14,979 nt of DNA from a bacterium (GTDB lineage Bacteria; Hydrothermota; UBA3073; JACQXS01; JAUWAR01): NCBI GenBank assembly GCA_030601965.1, contig JAUWAR010000018.1:1-14979 (forward strand), given 5' to 3'. A program made the position numbers and the translations under genes. Of the stretch, positions 7,290 to 13,711 are shown in pieces. Under the pieces are notes generated by a model. That model was not told where the DNA came from, did no database searches, and saw only the letters and a program-made list of their open reading frames with translations. The first letter of the stretch is position 1; each line of letters begins with the position of its first letter.

Positions 7290-9220
7290 AAAAAATCTCT
7301 CACATCCAAACTGCACTGGAGACAAAAGATATAATTCTTAAATTTCCTAAAATTACTCCTATAACTTATACTGTTAGAAAGATAAATACATCTCCTTGTA
7401 AAGATGGTTGCCCAATAGATACAGATGTGAAAGCTTATCTTGGCTTAATTGCTACAGGAAAGTTTGAAAAAGCCCTTGAAATAGTTAAAAAAGACAATCC
7501 TATACCTGGAATTTGTGGTCGTATATGTGTCCATCCCTGTGAAACCGAATGTACCCGTGATGAAATCGATCAACCACTCGCCATTTGTGCACTTAAAAGA
7601 TTCTTGGCTGATTATGAACTCAGACATGGTAGTACCCCCGACTTGGCGGGGGTCAAAAGCACCAAAAAGGGAAAAATTGCTATTATTGGTTCAGGTCCAA
7701 CTGGCTTGACTGCCGCTAATGACCTCATTAGGTTAGGATATAAGGTTACTGTATTTGAAGAGCTTCCAGTTGCCGGAGGGATGTTATATACAGGTATTCC
7801 GGAATACAGACTTCCCAGAAATATTATAAAAACCGAAGTTAATGCTATAAAGGAACTTGGCGTAGCAATCAAGACAAGAACAAAGATTAAAAGCTTGAGC
7901 AAGCTGCGTAAACAGGGCTATGATGCTATATTTATTGCTGTAGGTGCACACAAGGGTTTAAAACTTAGAGTCCCTGGAGAAGATGAATTTAAAGGCTTCC
8001 TTGACTGTATTACTTTTCTCCGGGCGGTAAGTCTTGGGAAAAAGGTTAAAATCGGAAAGAAGGTTATTGTTATTGGAGGCGGTAATGCAGCTATTGATTC
8101 TGCTAGAACAGCATTTAGGCTGGGATCCAGTGTCCATATTGTATATAGAAGGTCTCGAAAGGAAATGCCTGCTAACGCTTGGGAGATTGAAGAAGCAGAA
8201 AGAGAGGGGATAAAGATTCACTACCTTGCTTCTCCACTTAAAATACTTGGTGAAAATGGTAAAGTAGTTGGTATGGAATGTATCCAAAATAAATTAGGAA
8301 AGCCAGATTCAAGTGGTAGAAGACGACCGGTTCCCATTAAAGGGTCTGAATTTAATATAGAAACTGAGACAATAATACCCGCTATTAGCCAGGAACCTGA
8401 TTTGTCATGGCTTCCAGCAGGACACAAACTTAAAATATCTAAATGGAATTCATTTGAGGTGGATGAGGACACCCTTGCAACAAATGTAAAGGGTATTTTC
8501 GCAGGTGGCGATTGTGTAACCGGTCCCAAGACTGTAATTGAAGCAATAGCAGCAGGCCACAAGGCAGCAAAATCAATTGATAGATACTTGCAACGTAAAC
8601 CCCTAAAAGAAGAAACCAAAGTAAACGAAAGAGTGGAGTTTGAAGTCGTAATAGAACCAAAGGAGAAGAAAGAAAGAGTCTATATGCCTCACCTTTCTAT
8701 AAAAAATAGAAAGAATTTTAAAGAGGTAGAGTTAGGCTTTAAAGAAAAGATGGCAATAGAGGAAGCTAAAAGATGTTTAAAGTGCGGTTTCTGTGCAGAG
8801 TGTAGTGAATGTATGCCTGATTGTGAGAAAAGCTTGGTATCTTTATCAATACCGGAAGAACCCTCTGGGATTTTGTTAAGGGTACCTCTTGACCAAAGGG
8901 AATTTCCATTAAATGGTAATCCTTTGCAAGGAAAGTTTTCCTTGGCTGGTGGCAAGAAAGTTACTGTTATAGTAGAACCTATAACTGCTCAAGTGAGAAG
9001 TGAGCTCTGTCGGGGATGTGGTGATTGTGAAGAAATTTGTGAGTATTCTGCTCCTAAACTGCAGGATCAAGGAAATGGGGTATTCATCTCTAAAATCGAC
9101 GAAATCGGTTGCAAAGGCTGTGGCATCTGTGCATCGGTCTGCCCATCAGGTGCAATAACACTAAATCATTTTACTAATAAATACATTGAAACCCTTATAA
9201 AACATTCTACCCGGCTTTAG
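7286..9220 (+). CDS. GltD-like NAD(P)H/FAD oxidoreductase with C-terminal HdrA-type ferredoxin domains
   Basis: A 644-residue protein. Domain order: an N-terminal cysteine-rich domain as in glutamate synthase small subunit and dihydropyrimidine dehydrogenase (CKDGCP at 38-43, GICGRICVHPCETECTR about 76-92); an FAD Rossmann motif (IIGSGPTGLTAA, about 132-143); an NAD(P)H Rossmann motif (VIGGGNAAIDSAR, about 262) followed by YRRSRKEMPA; and the FAD closing motif GIFAGGDCVTGP. The C-terminal part adds RCLKCGFCAECSECMPDC and two clusters (CRGCGDCEEIC, CKGCGICASVCP). The last section, ending GAITLNHFT, resembles the C-terminal ferredoxin region of HdrA (GAIEMKHFT) encoded downstream. It probably feeds NAD(P)H electrons to the neighbouring MvhD/Hdr proteins, instead of acting in glutamate synthesis, as no large GltB subunit is present. 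A palindromic repeat lies in the domain linker. Translation is coupled to the ferredoxin gene. Confidence 0.9.
   Translation: MKKISHIQTALETKDIILKFPKITPITYTVRKINTSPCKDGCPIDTDVKAYLGLIATGKFEKALEIVKKDNPIPGICGRICVHPCETECTRDEIDQPLAICALKRFLADYELRHGSTPDLAGVKSTKKGKIAIIGSGPTGLTAANDLIRLGYKVTVFEELPVAGGMLYTGIPEYRLPRNIIKTEVNAIKELGVAIKTRTKIKSLSKLRKQGYDAIFIAVGAHKGLKLRVPGEDEFKGFLDCITFLRAVSLGKKVKIGKKVIVIGGGNAAIDSARTAFRLGSSVHIVYRRSRKEMPANAWEIEEAEREGIKIHYLASPLKILGENGKVVGMECIQNKLGKPDSSGRRRPVPIKGSEFNIETETIIPAISQEPDLSWLPAGHKLKISKWNSFEVDEDTLATNVKGIFAGGDCVTGPKTVIEAIAAGHKAAKSIDRYLQRKPLKEETKVNERVEFEVVIEPKEKKERVYMPHLSIKNRKNFKEVELGFKEKMAIEEAKRCLKCGFCAECSECMPDCEKSLVSLSIPEEPSGILLRVPLDQREFPLNGNPLQGKFSLAGGKKVTVIVEPITAQVRSELCRGCGDCEEICEYSAPKLQDQGNGVFISKIDEIGCKGCGICASVCPSGAITLNHFTNKYIETLIKHSTRL
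7634..7653 (+). repeat. In-frame GC-rich palindrome inside GltD-like gene
   Basis: ACCCCCG (7634-7640) pairs with CGGGGGT (7647-7653) around the loop ACTTGG. It is translated as part of STPDLAGVKS, between the N-terminal cysteine domain and the FAD domain. The run of C and G contrasts with the AT-rich surroundings, as expected for an inserted dispersed repeat. Confidence 0.75.
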
Positions 9221-9228
9221 CCGAGGGT
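9209..9228 (+). repeat. Palindrome spanning the stop of the GltD-like gene
   Basis: CGGCT-TT-AGCCG at 9212-9223 is a perfect palindrome, with ACC/GGT able to extend it around a two-base bulge. The TAG stop (9218-9220) lies inside. It encodes the final residues TRL of the upstream protein. Confidence 0.6.
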
Positions 9229-9242
9229 TAGAAGTAATAGTC

Positions 9243-9668
9243 TTGAAAACCAAAAACCAAAAACCAAAAACCAAAAACCGACCCAAAATAGTTGTCTTGA
9301 TATGCAATTGGGCTTATCCAATGACACAAGACTTTGAACCTCTTGACTCAATTAACTCAACAAACTCAATAAACTCAATCAGAGTTATGTGTTCAGGTCG
9401 TATTGATATCTCTCTTATTCTTAAAGCCCTTGAACTCGGCGCTGATGGTGTGATAGCCTTCGGGTGTTCAAAAGGAAACTGTCACTATATAAAAGGTAAT
9501 GAGCAAGCAGAAAAGAACTTTGACAAGGCAAAAGAGATTCTTTATCTACTTGGAATAGAACCTACAAAGCTCAAACTTGAACTCATTTCACCTGACGAAC
9601 CATGGAAACTCAAAGAAACCATTACTTCTTTTATAACCCAATTACCTAATAACTCAATGACCAAATGA
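9243..9668 (+). CDS. MvhD-like [2Fe-2S] electron-transfer protein, repeat-altered
   Basis: A 141-residue MvhD/hydrogenase iron-sulfur subunit homologue. Family sequence is clear at KIVVLICNW, IRVMCSGRID, LILKALELGADGVIAFGCSKGNCHYIKGN and LGIEPTKLKLELIS. MvhD passes electrons between a hydrogenase or other dehydrogenase and HdrA. Compared with the MvhD domain fused to HdrA downstream, CNWC reads CNWA and the YAGADLAG segment is replaced by YPMTQDFEPLDSINSTNSINS, where the NS(I/T) triplets come from a 9-bp tandem repeat. The spacing from C21 to C50 is unchanged at 30 residues. The N-terminal 14 residues come from a CCAAAAA repeat. The start is taken as TTG 9243 and is uncertain. It lies between the GltD-like and HdrCB genes and overlaps the latter by four bases. 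Confidence 0.8.
   Translation: MKTKNQKPKTKNRPKIVVLICNWAYPMTQDFEPLDSINSTNSINSIRVMCSGRIDISLILKALELGADGVIAFGCSKGNCHYIKGNEQAEKNFDKAKEILYLLGIEPTKLKLELISPDEPWKLKETITSFITQLPNNSMTK
9250..9279 (+). repeat. CCAAAAA 7-bp tandem repeat encoding the MvhD-like N-terminus
   Basis: CC pairs occur at 9250, 9257, 9264, 9271 and 9278, giving four exact 7-bp units of CCAAAAA. They are translated as part of KTKNQKPKTKNRP. The repeat begins just after the TTG start. Confidence 0.8.
9345..9380 (+). repeat. 9-bp tandem repeat (AACTCAATA) inside MvhD-like gene
   Basis: Four 9-bp units are seen: GACTCAATT, AACTCAACA, AACTCAATA, AACTCAATC. They encode DSI-NST-NSI-NSI and occupy the place of the family's ADLAG-to-arginine segment. 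Confidence 0.8.
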
Positions 9669-10876
9669 CCCAATTCCAGGACATAATCAAAAGAACTAAA
9701 GCCTATCTTTGTCTTGATTGTGGAAAATGCACCTCGGTCTGTCCTATCTCTATCCTAAACGAAAATTATACCCCAAGACTATTGGTAAATAAGGTACTTA
9801 GAGGTGATATTGACCTCTTAAATGATGAACTACTCTGGTCATGTATAAGTTGCGGATTATGTTATGAAAGATGCGAATCAGATGTTAAATTCCATGAGTT
9901 CATCAGAGACCTGCGAATAGAGGCATATAAAATTGGCAAAACTGGAGTCTATGCCCATCACGGAACAATGCAGTCTATAATGAGAATGATGACCCGTCCC
10001 GACCTGAAACAGAACAGATTGGATTGGCTCACAAAAGACCTCAAGGTAAAAATTCCGAAATCCGAAATCCGAAATCCGAAATCCGATTCTCTAACCCTCT
10101 ATTTTGTCGGTTGCTTGCCCTACTTTGATTCTTTCTTCAGTAACCTACAATTAAATATCCTACAAATTGCCAAAAGCACTATCAAGATATTAAACCATCT
10201 CGGTATAGAGCCTGTTATTATGCCCAATGAAAGATGTTGTGGACACGACCTTTTATGGACAGGCGATATTGAAAACTTCAAAAAACTTGCACAACATAAC
10301 ATCGCTGAAATCAACAAAACAGGCGCAGAAAAAGTCCTCGTCTCCTGCCCGGAATGCTATGTAACACTCAAAGAATATTATCCTGAGTATGTAGCACCGC
10401 TAAATGCCGAAATAATCCACATCTCAGAACTTATTGCAGAAAATCTCCCGGAACTAAAAAACAATGGTGGCACAGGCTTCCAGCCTGTGAAGACCCACAG
10501 CCAAGATGGCTGTGCCAATAGTTCATTAAAAGTCACTTATCAGGACCCTTGCAGACTCGGTAGATTCTCTAATATTTATGAACAGCCTAGACAAATTATA
10601 GATGCTATGGGATTTAAACTCAAAGAAATGGACAAAAATAGAAAAAGTGCTATCTGTTGTGGAACAAGCGGATGGATGAACTGTAGTACCTATTCAAAGC
10701 AGATTCAGCTCGCAAGACTGAAGGAGGCAAAAAATACAGGCGCAGACTTACTTATCACATCTTGCCCAAAATGTCAGATTCATTTTAAATGTGCAATGTC
10801 TGATAAAAATATAGACAAAAAAACAAAAATTGAAATTCAAGATTTAACGACTTTAGTAGCAAACCAATTAAAATAA
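9665..10876 (+). CDS. Fused HdrC-HdrB heterodisulfide reductase-like protein
   Basis: A 403-residue fusion. The N-terminal HdrC part has two [4Fe-4S] motifs: CLDCGKCTSVCP (16-27) and CISCGLCYERC (60-70). The HdrB part has two CCG domains: first FVGCLPY, RCCGHD and SCPECY; then PCRLGR, ICCGTSG and SCPKCQ. Such CCG domains bind the unusual clusters that reduce a disulfide in methanogen HdrB/HdrD; in bacteria the acceptor is often unknown. The order HdrC then HdrB resembles HdrD-like proteins. Two repeat insertions are translated: a 7-bp repeat in the HdrC-HdrB linker (10054-10086) and a double palindrome between the CCG domains (10466-10517). The ATG at 9665 overlaps the upstream TGA (ATGACCAAATGA region). 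It likely forms a complex with HdrA encoded next. Confidence 0.92.
   Translation: MTQFQDIIKRTKAYLCLDCGKCTSVCPISILNENYTPRLLVNKVLRGDIDLLNDELLWSCISCGLCYERCESDVKFHEFIRDLRIEAYKIGKTGVYAHHGTMQSIMRMMTRPDLKQNRLDWLTKDLKVKIPKSEIRNPKSDSLTLYFVGCLPYFDSFFSNLQLNILQIAKSTIKILNHLGIEPVIMPNERCCGHDLLWTGDIENFKKLAQHNIAEINKTGAEKVLVSCPECYVTLKEYYPEYVAPLNAEIIHISELIAENLPELKNNGGTGFQPVKTHSQDGCANSSLKVTYQDPCRLGRFSNIYEQPRQIIDAMGFKLKEMDKNRKSAICCGTSGWMNCSTYSKQIQLARLKEAKNTGADLLITSCPKCQIHFKCAMSDKNIDKKTKIEIQDLTTLVANQLK
10054..10086 (+). repeat. TCCGAAA 7-bp tandem repeat in HdrC-HdrB linker
   Basis: Units TCCGAAA start at 10054, 10061, 10068 and 10075, with a partial unit at 10082. They are translated as part of KIPKSEIRNPKSDS. 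The same word appears in the intergenic repeats near 389-407 (reverse complement) and 14628-14645. Confidence 0.85.
10466..10517 (+). repeat. In-frame double palindromic repeat inside HdrCB
   Basis: Two hairpins lie side by side. CACAGGCT-TCC-AGCCTGTG occupies 10471-10489 and CACAGCCA-AGA-TGGCTGTG occupies 10496-10514. An outer stem, GGCACAG (10469-10475) with CTGTGCC (10510-10516), can join them into one structure. It encodes GGTGFQPVKTHSQDG and adjoining residues in a linker between the two CCG domains. I recall peptides like GTGFQPV from repeat-riddled candidate-phylum and planctomycete genomes (memory, not searched). Confidence 0.85.
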
Positions 10877-10955
10877 TGAATCTGTAGGAGGGACTTTCTA
10901 GTCCCGATATAACTCGTATTTTTGATATTTGATTTTTGATATTTAATTTTTCTAC
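10877..10955. repeat. Intergenic hairpin and tandem repeats upstream of hdrA
   Basis: GGGACT (10890-10895) pairs with AGTCCC (10900-10905) around TTCT, inside a GTAGGAGGGAC-type element. Then two near-copies of TTTTTGATATTT follow (about 10919-10947). No T-run follows the hairpin, so it is not a convincing terminator. Confidence 0.65.
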
Positions 10956-10956
10956 G

Positions 10957-10968
10957 AAAGGAGGTGAT
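10957..10968 (+). promoter_or_regulatory. Full-length Shine-Dalgarno for hdrA
   Basis: AAAGGAGGTGAT matches the 16S rRNA anti-Shine-Dalgarno fully. The GTG at 10964 overlaps it, so it cannot be the start. TTG 10973, eight bases after AGGAGG, is the best start; TTG 10976 is the alternative. It is the strongest ribosome site in the window. Confidence 0.85.
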
Positions 10969-10972
10969 TGGA

Positions 10973-13393
10973 TTGTTGGAGCAAAGCGGAAATCCCGACC
11001 CATCGGGAGCAGAAGAATTGAAAATAGGCGTGTTTATATGCGAGTGTGGAATAAATATTGCAGGGACAGTTGACTGCGACGAACTCACAGAATGGGCAAA
11101 AACCTTACCTGATGTTGCCTTTGCGATTAAAAATAGATACACCTGCGCAGAACCTGGCCAGCAAGAGATAAAACGATTTATAAAAGAGGAGAATTTAAAT
11201 CGCGTAGTCGTCGCATCGTGCACCCCTCGTATGCATGAGCCTACTTTTAGAAGATGCTGTGCTGATGCCGGGCTTAACCCCTATCTCTTTGAAATGGCTA
11301 ATATCAGGGAACAGTGTTCCTGGGTGCATTCAGATAGGAAACAGGCTACTCAAAAGGCAAAAGATATCGTGAAGATGGCAGTTGCAAAGGCAAGACTTCT
11401 TGAGCCTCAACAAGAACTTGAAGTCCCGGTTACTCAGTCTGCTCTTGTTGTGGGAGGTGGTATAGCAGGAATACAGACATCTTTGGACCTTGCTGACGCT
11501 GGATACCCTGTCTATCTGGTAGAAAAGGAGCCTACCGTTGGTGGGTTGATGTCTTATATCAATAAGACCTTCCCCACAATGGACTGAGCAATATGAATCC
11601 TCGGTCCGAGGATGATGGATGTCGGTCGACATCCCAAAATTAAACTGCTTGCCTATTCAGAAGTTGTCCAAATTACAGGATACATCGGTAACTTCCATGT
11701 TAAAGTCCGAAAAAAGGCAAGATATGTGGATGAATCCGCCTGTACCGCCTGCGACGAATGTGTTAAGATATGTCCCGTTGTAAAACCTGACGAGCATCAG
11801 TTAGGATTCGCTACAAGAAAAGCTATATACATCCCATTCGCACAAGCAGTCCCTGCTGCCTATCTCATCAATATGGAAGATTGTCTTGGAAACAATCCAA
11901 TCGCCTGTGGCAAGTGTGCAGAAGTCTGTGACCCAAAGTGCATAGATTTCGACCAACAGGATGAGTTTGTAGAATTTGATGTTGGAGTCGCTATCGTTGC
12001 AACAGGAATGGATGTCTGCGACCCCACTATACTTGATGAATACTATTATACTAAATACGAAAATGTTATTACTTCCTGGGAATTTGAAATACTCACAGGT
12101 CCAGGGTATATCACAAAGAGTGAACTTCTAAGGCCAACAGACCGCAAACTCCCAAAGAGTATTGCCTTTATTCAGTGTGTTGGTTCAAGGTCCGAAAAAA
12201 GAGGTAATCCCTACTGCAGTAATATATGCTGTATGAATACTGTTAAGGATACTCTCTATCTTAAAGACCATCACCCAGAAATGGAATGTGTCGTCTTCTA
12301 TATGGATATGAGAACATTTGGAAAGGGCTATGAAGACCTCTATAAACGGAGCAAGGCTCTGGGAGTTAAGTATATAAGAGGCATCCCTGGGGATGTCGTT
12401 CAAGACCCTAAAACAAAAAACTTAATTATTACAGTAGAAAATACAACTACTGGAAAACTTGAGAAACACGAATTTGAAATGCTTGTGCTTTCTGTAGGTG
12501 TCATCCCAAGACTTGAAACCGAGCAAATCCAGAGAGCCCTCACACTATCAAAAACTCCAGATGGCTTTCTTATGGAAACCCATTATCAACTGAACCCAAT
12601 TGATTCACCAACCGGAGGTGTTTTCCTTGCTGGGTGTTGTGAAGCACCCAAGGATATTAAGTCATCTGTTATCCAGGCATCTGGTGCAGCCGCAAGAGCA
12701 GAAAGACTTCTCTCTACTGGCAAGGTGACAGTAGAGGCTATCACTTCTACAATTATTCCAGACTTATGCAAATCTTGCGGTATCTGTGCTGACGCCTGCC
12801 CTTATGGCTCAATAACTGTTGATAAAGAGGCAAAAACTCCAGCCGTAGTTGTTTCTGCCGCTTGTAAAGGATGTGGAACTTGTGGTGCAGAGTGCAGATT
12901 TGGTGCCATTGAGATGAAGCACTTTACTGATGACCAGATACTCGCAATGATAGATGCGATGCTTGAGGAAAAACCTGAAGAGAAAATCTGCACCTTTGCC
13001 TGCAACTGGTGTTCGTATGCTGGAGCAGACCTTGCAGGGCTTTCAAGGATGCAGTATCCTGCAAATGCAAGACTAATAAGAACAATGTGCAGTGGAAGGG
13101 TAGATGAAAAGTTTATCTGGCACGCATTCAAAAAAGGTGCTCCAGTTGTTCTTGTCTCAGGTTGTCATTTTGTAGATTGCCATTATATTGATGCAAACAG
13201 ATGGACACAAAAAAGGGTAGAATCTTTATGGAACAAAATGGAGCGCAAAGGCATCAGGCCTGAGAGACTGCAACTTGAGTGGGTATCTGCTGCCGAAGCA
13301 GTCAAATGGACAAAGGTGATGAATGCCGTTGAAGACATCAGAAAGACTGTAACAAAGAAAGAGATAGAAGAAACAAAAAAGATACTAATGTAG
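10973..13393 (+). CDS. hdrA: HdrA-MvhD fusion flavoprotein, predicted selenoprotein with two UGA-encoded residues
   Basis: Read through two in-frame TGA codons (11585-11587, 11594-11596), this gives an 806-residue protein. Order: N-terminal HdrA domain (IGVFICECGINIAG; CTPRMHEPTFRR); FAD motif VVGGGIAGIQTSLD (about 158-171); TFPTMD-U-A-I-U-ILGPRMMDVGRHP with Sec205 and Sec208; a ferredoxin domain (CTACDECVKICP, then CGKCAEVC); RKAIYIPFAQAVP; YCSNICCMNTVKD; FLAGCCEAPKDI; two C-terminal clusters (CKSCGICADACP, CKGCGTCGAEC); and an MvhD domain (CNWCSYAGADLAG, MCSGRVD, GCHFVDCHYID). HdrA holds the bifurcating FAD that splits electrons between ferredoxin and the disulfide-reducing HdrB. Both TGAs sit where HdrA proteins usually have C-x-x-C, and homology is in frame on both sides. 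Selenocysteine is far more likely than nonsense mutation. SelA/SelB/SelC are not in the window, so this is unproven. The N-terminus carries a repeat-encoded NPDPSGA. Confidence 0.9.
10993..11008 (+). repeat. Palindrome in the hdrA N-terminal coding region
   Basis: TCCCGA (10993-10998) pairs with TCGGGA (11003-11008) around CCCA. It encodes PDPSG just before the conserved HdrA N-terminus (LKIGVFICECG), so it lies in a non-conserved extension. Confidence 0.65.
11585..11634 (+). promoter_or_regulatory. Predicted selenocysteine insertion site: two UGA codons and twin SECIS-like hairpins
   Basis: UGA codons lie at 11585-11587 and 11594-11596. Hairpin 1, ATCCTCGGTCCGAGGAT (11597-11613), has a 6-bp stem with loop GGUCC, or 7 bp with loop GUC. 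Hairpin 2, GGATGTCGGTCGACATCC (11617-11634), has a perfect 7-bp stem and a GGUC tetraloop. The E. coli fdhF SECIS presents GGUC at its apex for SelB. The loop of hairpin 2 starts 27 bases after the second UGA and 36 after the first; that of hairpin 1 starts 15 bases after the first UGA. These distances are near the range I recall for bacterial SECIS elements (about 16-37). Which hairpin serves which UGA is inference. Confidence 0.8.
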
Positions 13394-13415
13394 GGGCGAA
13401 CCTGTGTGTTCGCCC
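13394..13415 (+). repeat. GC-rich palindrome directly after hdrA stop
   Basis: GGGCGAAC (13394-13401) pairs perfectly with GTTCGCCC (13408-13415) around CTGTGT. The element starts within the TAG stop context of hdrA. There is no T-run after it, so it looks like a dispersed palindromic repeat more than a Rho-independent terminator, though it could protect the 3' end of the message. Confidence 0.75.
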
Positions 13416-13442
13416 ACTAAACAAAGAGGAAGAACCTCTAAA

Positions 13443-13583
13443 ATGTCTGAAGAAATAACATTCAAATGTCTAAGATGTGGGTATGAATATCAAGGACCTT
13501 ATGACAGAAAAAAGCCTGAAGAACGCACCTGCCCAAAGTGTGGTTCCAACTCCATCCGCCCCTTGCCCAAGAAAACTCAATAA
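13443..13583 (+). CDS. Small zinc-ribbon/rubredoxin-like protein
   Basis: A 46-residue protein with two CxxC knuckles: KCLRCG (8-13) and TCPKCG (29-34), and aromatic residues between them (YEYQ). This fits a single zinc-ribbon or a rubredoxin-like fold binding Zn or Fe; the 17-residue gap between the knuckles is shorter than in true rubredoxins. It ends in a Pro/Lys-rich tail (RPLPKKTQ). It follows hdrA by 50 bases with AAAGAGGA upstream of the ATG, so it is likely the last gene of the operon. Small zinc-ribbon proteins occur near Hdr/MvhD genes in other anaerobes (recalled, not checked). Function is unknown; it could aid cluster assembly or bind the complex. Confidence 0.75.
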   Translation: MSEEITFKCLRCGYEYQGPYDRKKPEERTCPKCGSNSIRPLPKKTQ

Positions 13584-13711
13584 ACTCTAATTTCTCTTGA
13601 CATGCCATCACAATTATACTATTTAAAAGAAGCAGAGTATACTGCTAAATTAACCCTTTAGGCATTTGAAATTGGAAATTTTATCCATTCGTCATTCGGA
13701 TTTTAAATGAT
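13584..13711 (+). promoter_or_regulatory. Intergenic region with weak sigma-70-like promoter for the prenyltransferase gene
   Basis: TTGACA at 13597-13602 is a perfect -35 box; 17 bases later is TATTTA (13620-13625), a poor -10. AGCAG/CTGCT (13631-13646) forms a small inverted repeat. The rest is AT-rich repeat sequence, including CATTCGTCATTCGGATTT (13686-13703), also found at 14689-14706. A new transcription unit starting here is possible, not shown. Confidence 0.3.

Noticed and set aside
9250..10086. Tandem 7- and 9-bp repeats as a CRISPR array
   Set aside because: Units are too short, have no unique spacers, and lie inside translated frames.
10964..10966. GTG at 10964 as the hdrA start
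   Set aside because: It lies inside the Shine-Dalgarno AAAGGAGGTGAT; TTG 10973 has correct spacing.
11585..11596. Reassignment of TGA to Trp or Gly in this organism
   Set aside because: TGA ends several genes here at the expected family length (3331, 6397, 7289, 9668).
11585..11612. hdrA as a broken gene, split into an N-terminal 10964-11587 part and a new gene starting at ATG 11612
   Set aside because: The frame is unchanged, both stops are TGA, both fall at conserved Cys positions, conserved HdrA residues lie between the second TGA and 11612, and SECIS-like hairpins follow. Recoding explains all of this.
13394..13415. Strong terminator after hdrA
   Set aside because: The stem is GC-rich but no T-run follows, and a small gene with its own ribosome site comes next; it resembles the dispersed palindromes better.
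13597..13625. Confident promoter for the prenyltransferase gene
   Set aside because: The -35 is perfect but the -10 at 17-bp spacing is poor, and TATACT is too close; kept only as a low-confidence note.
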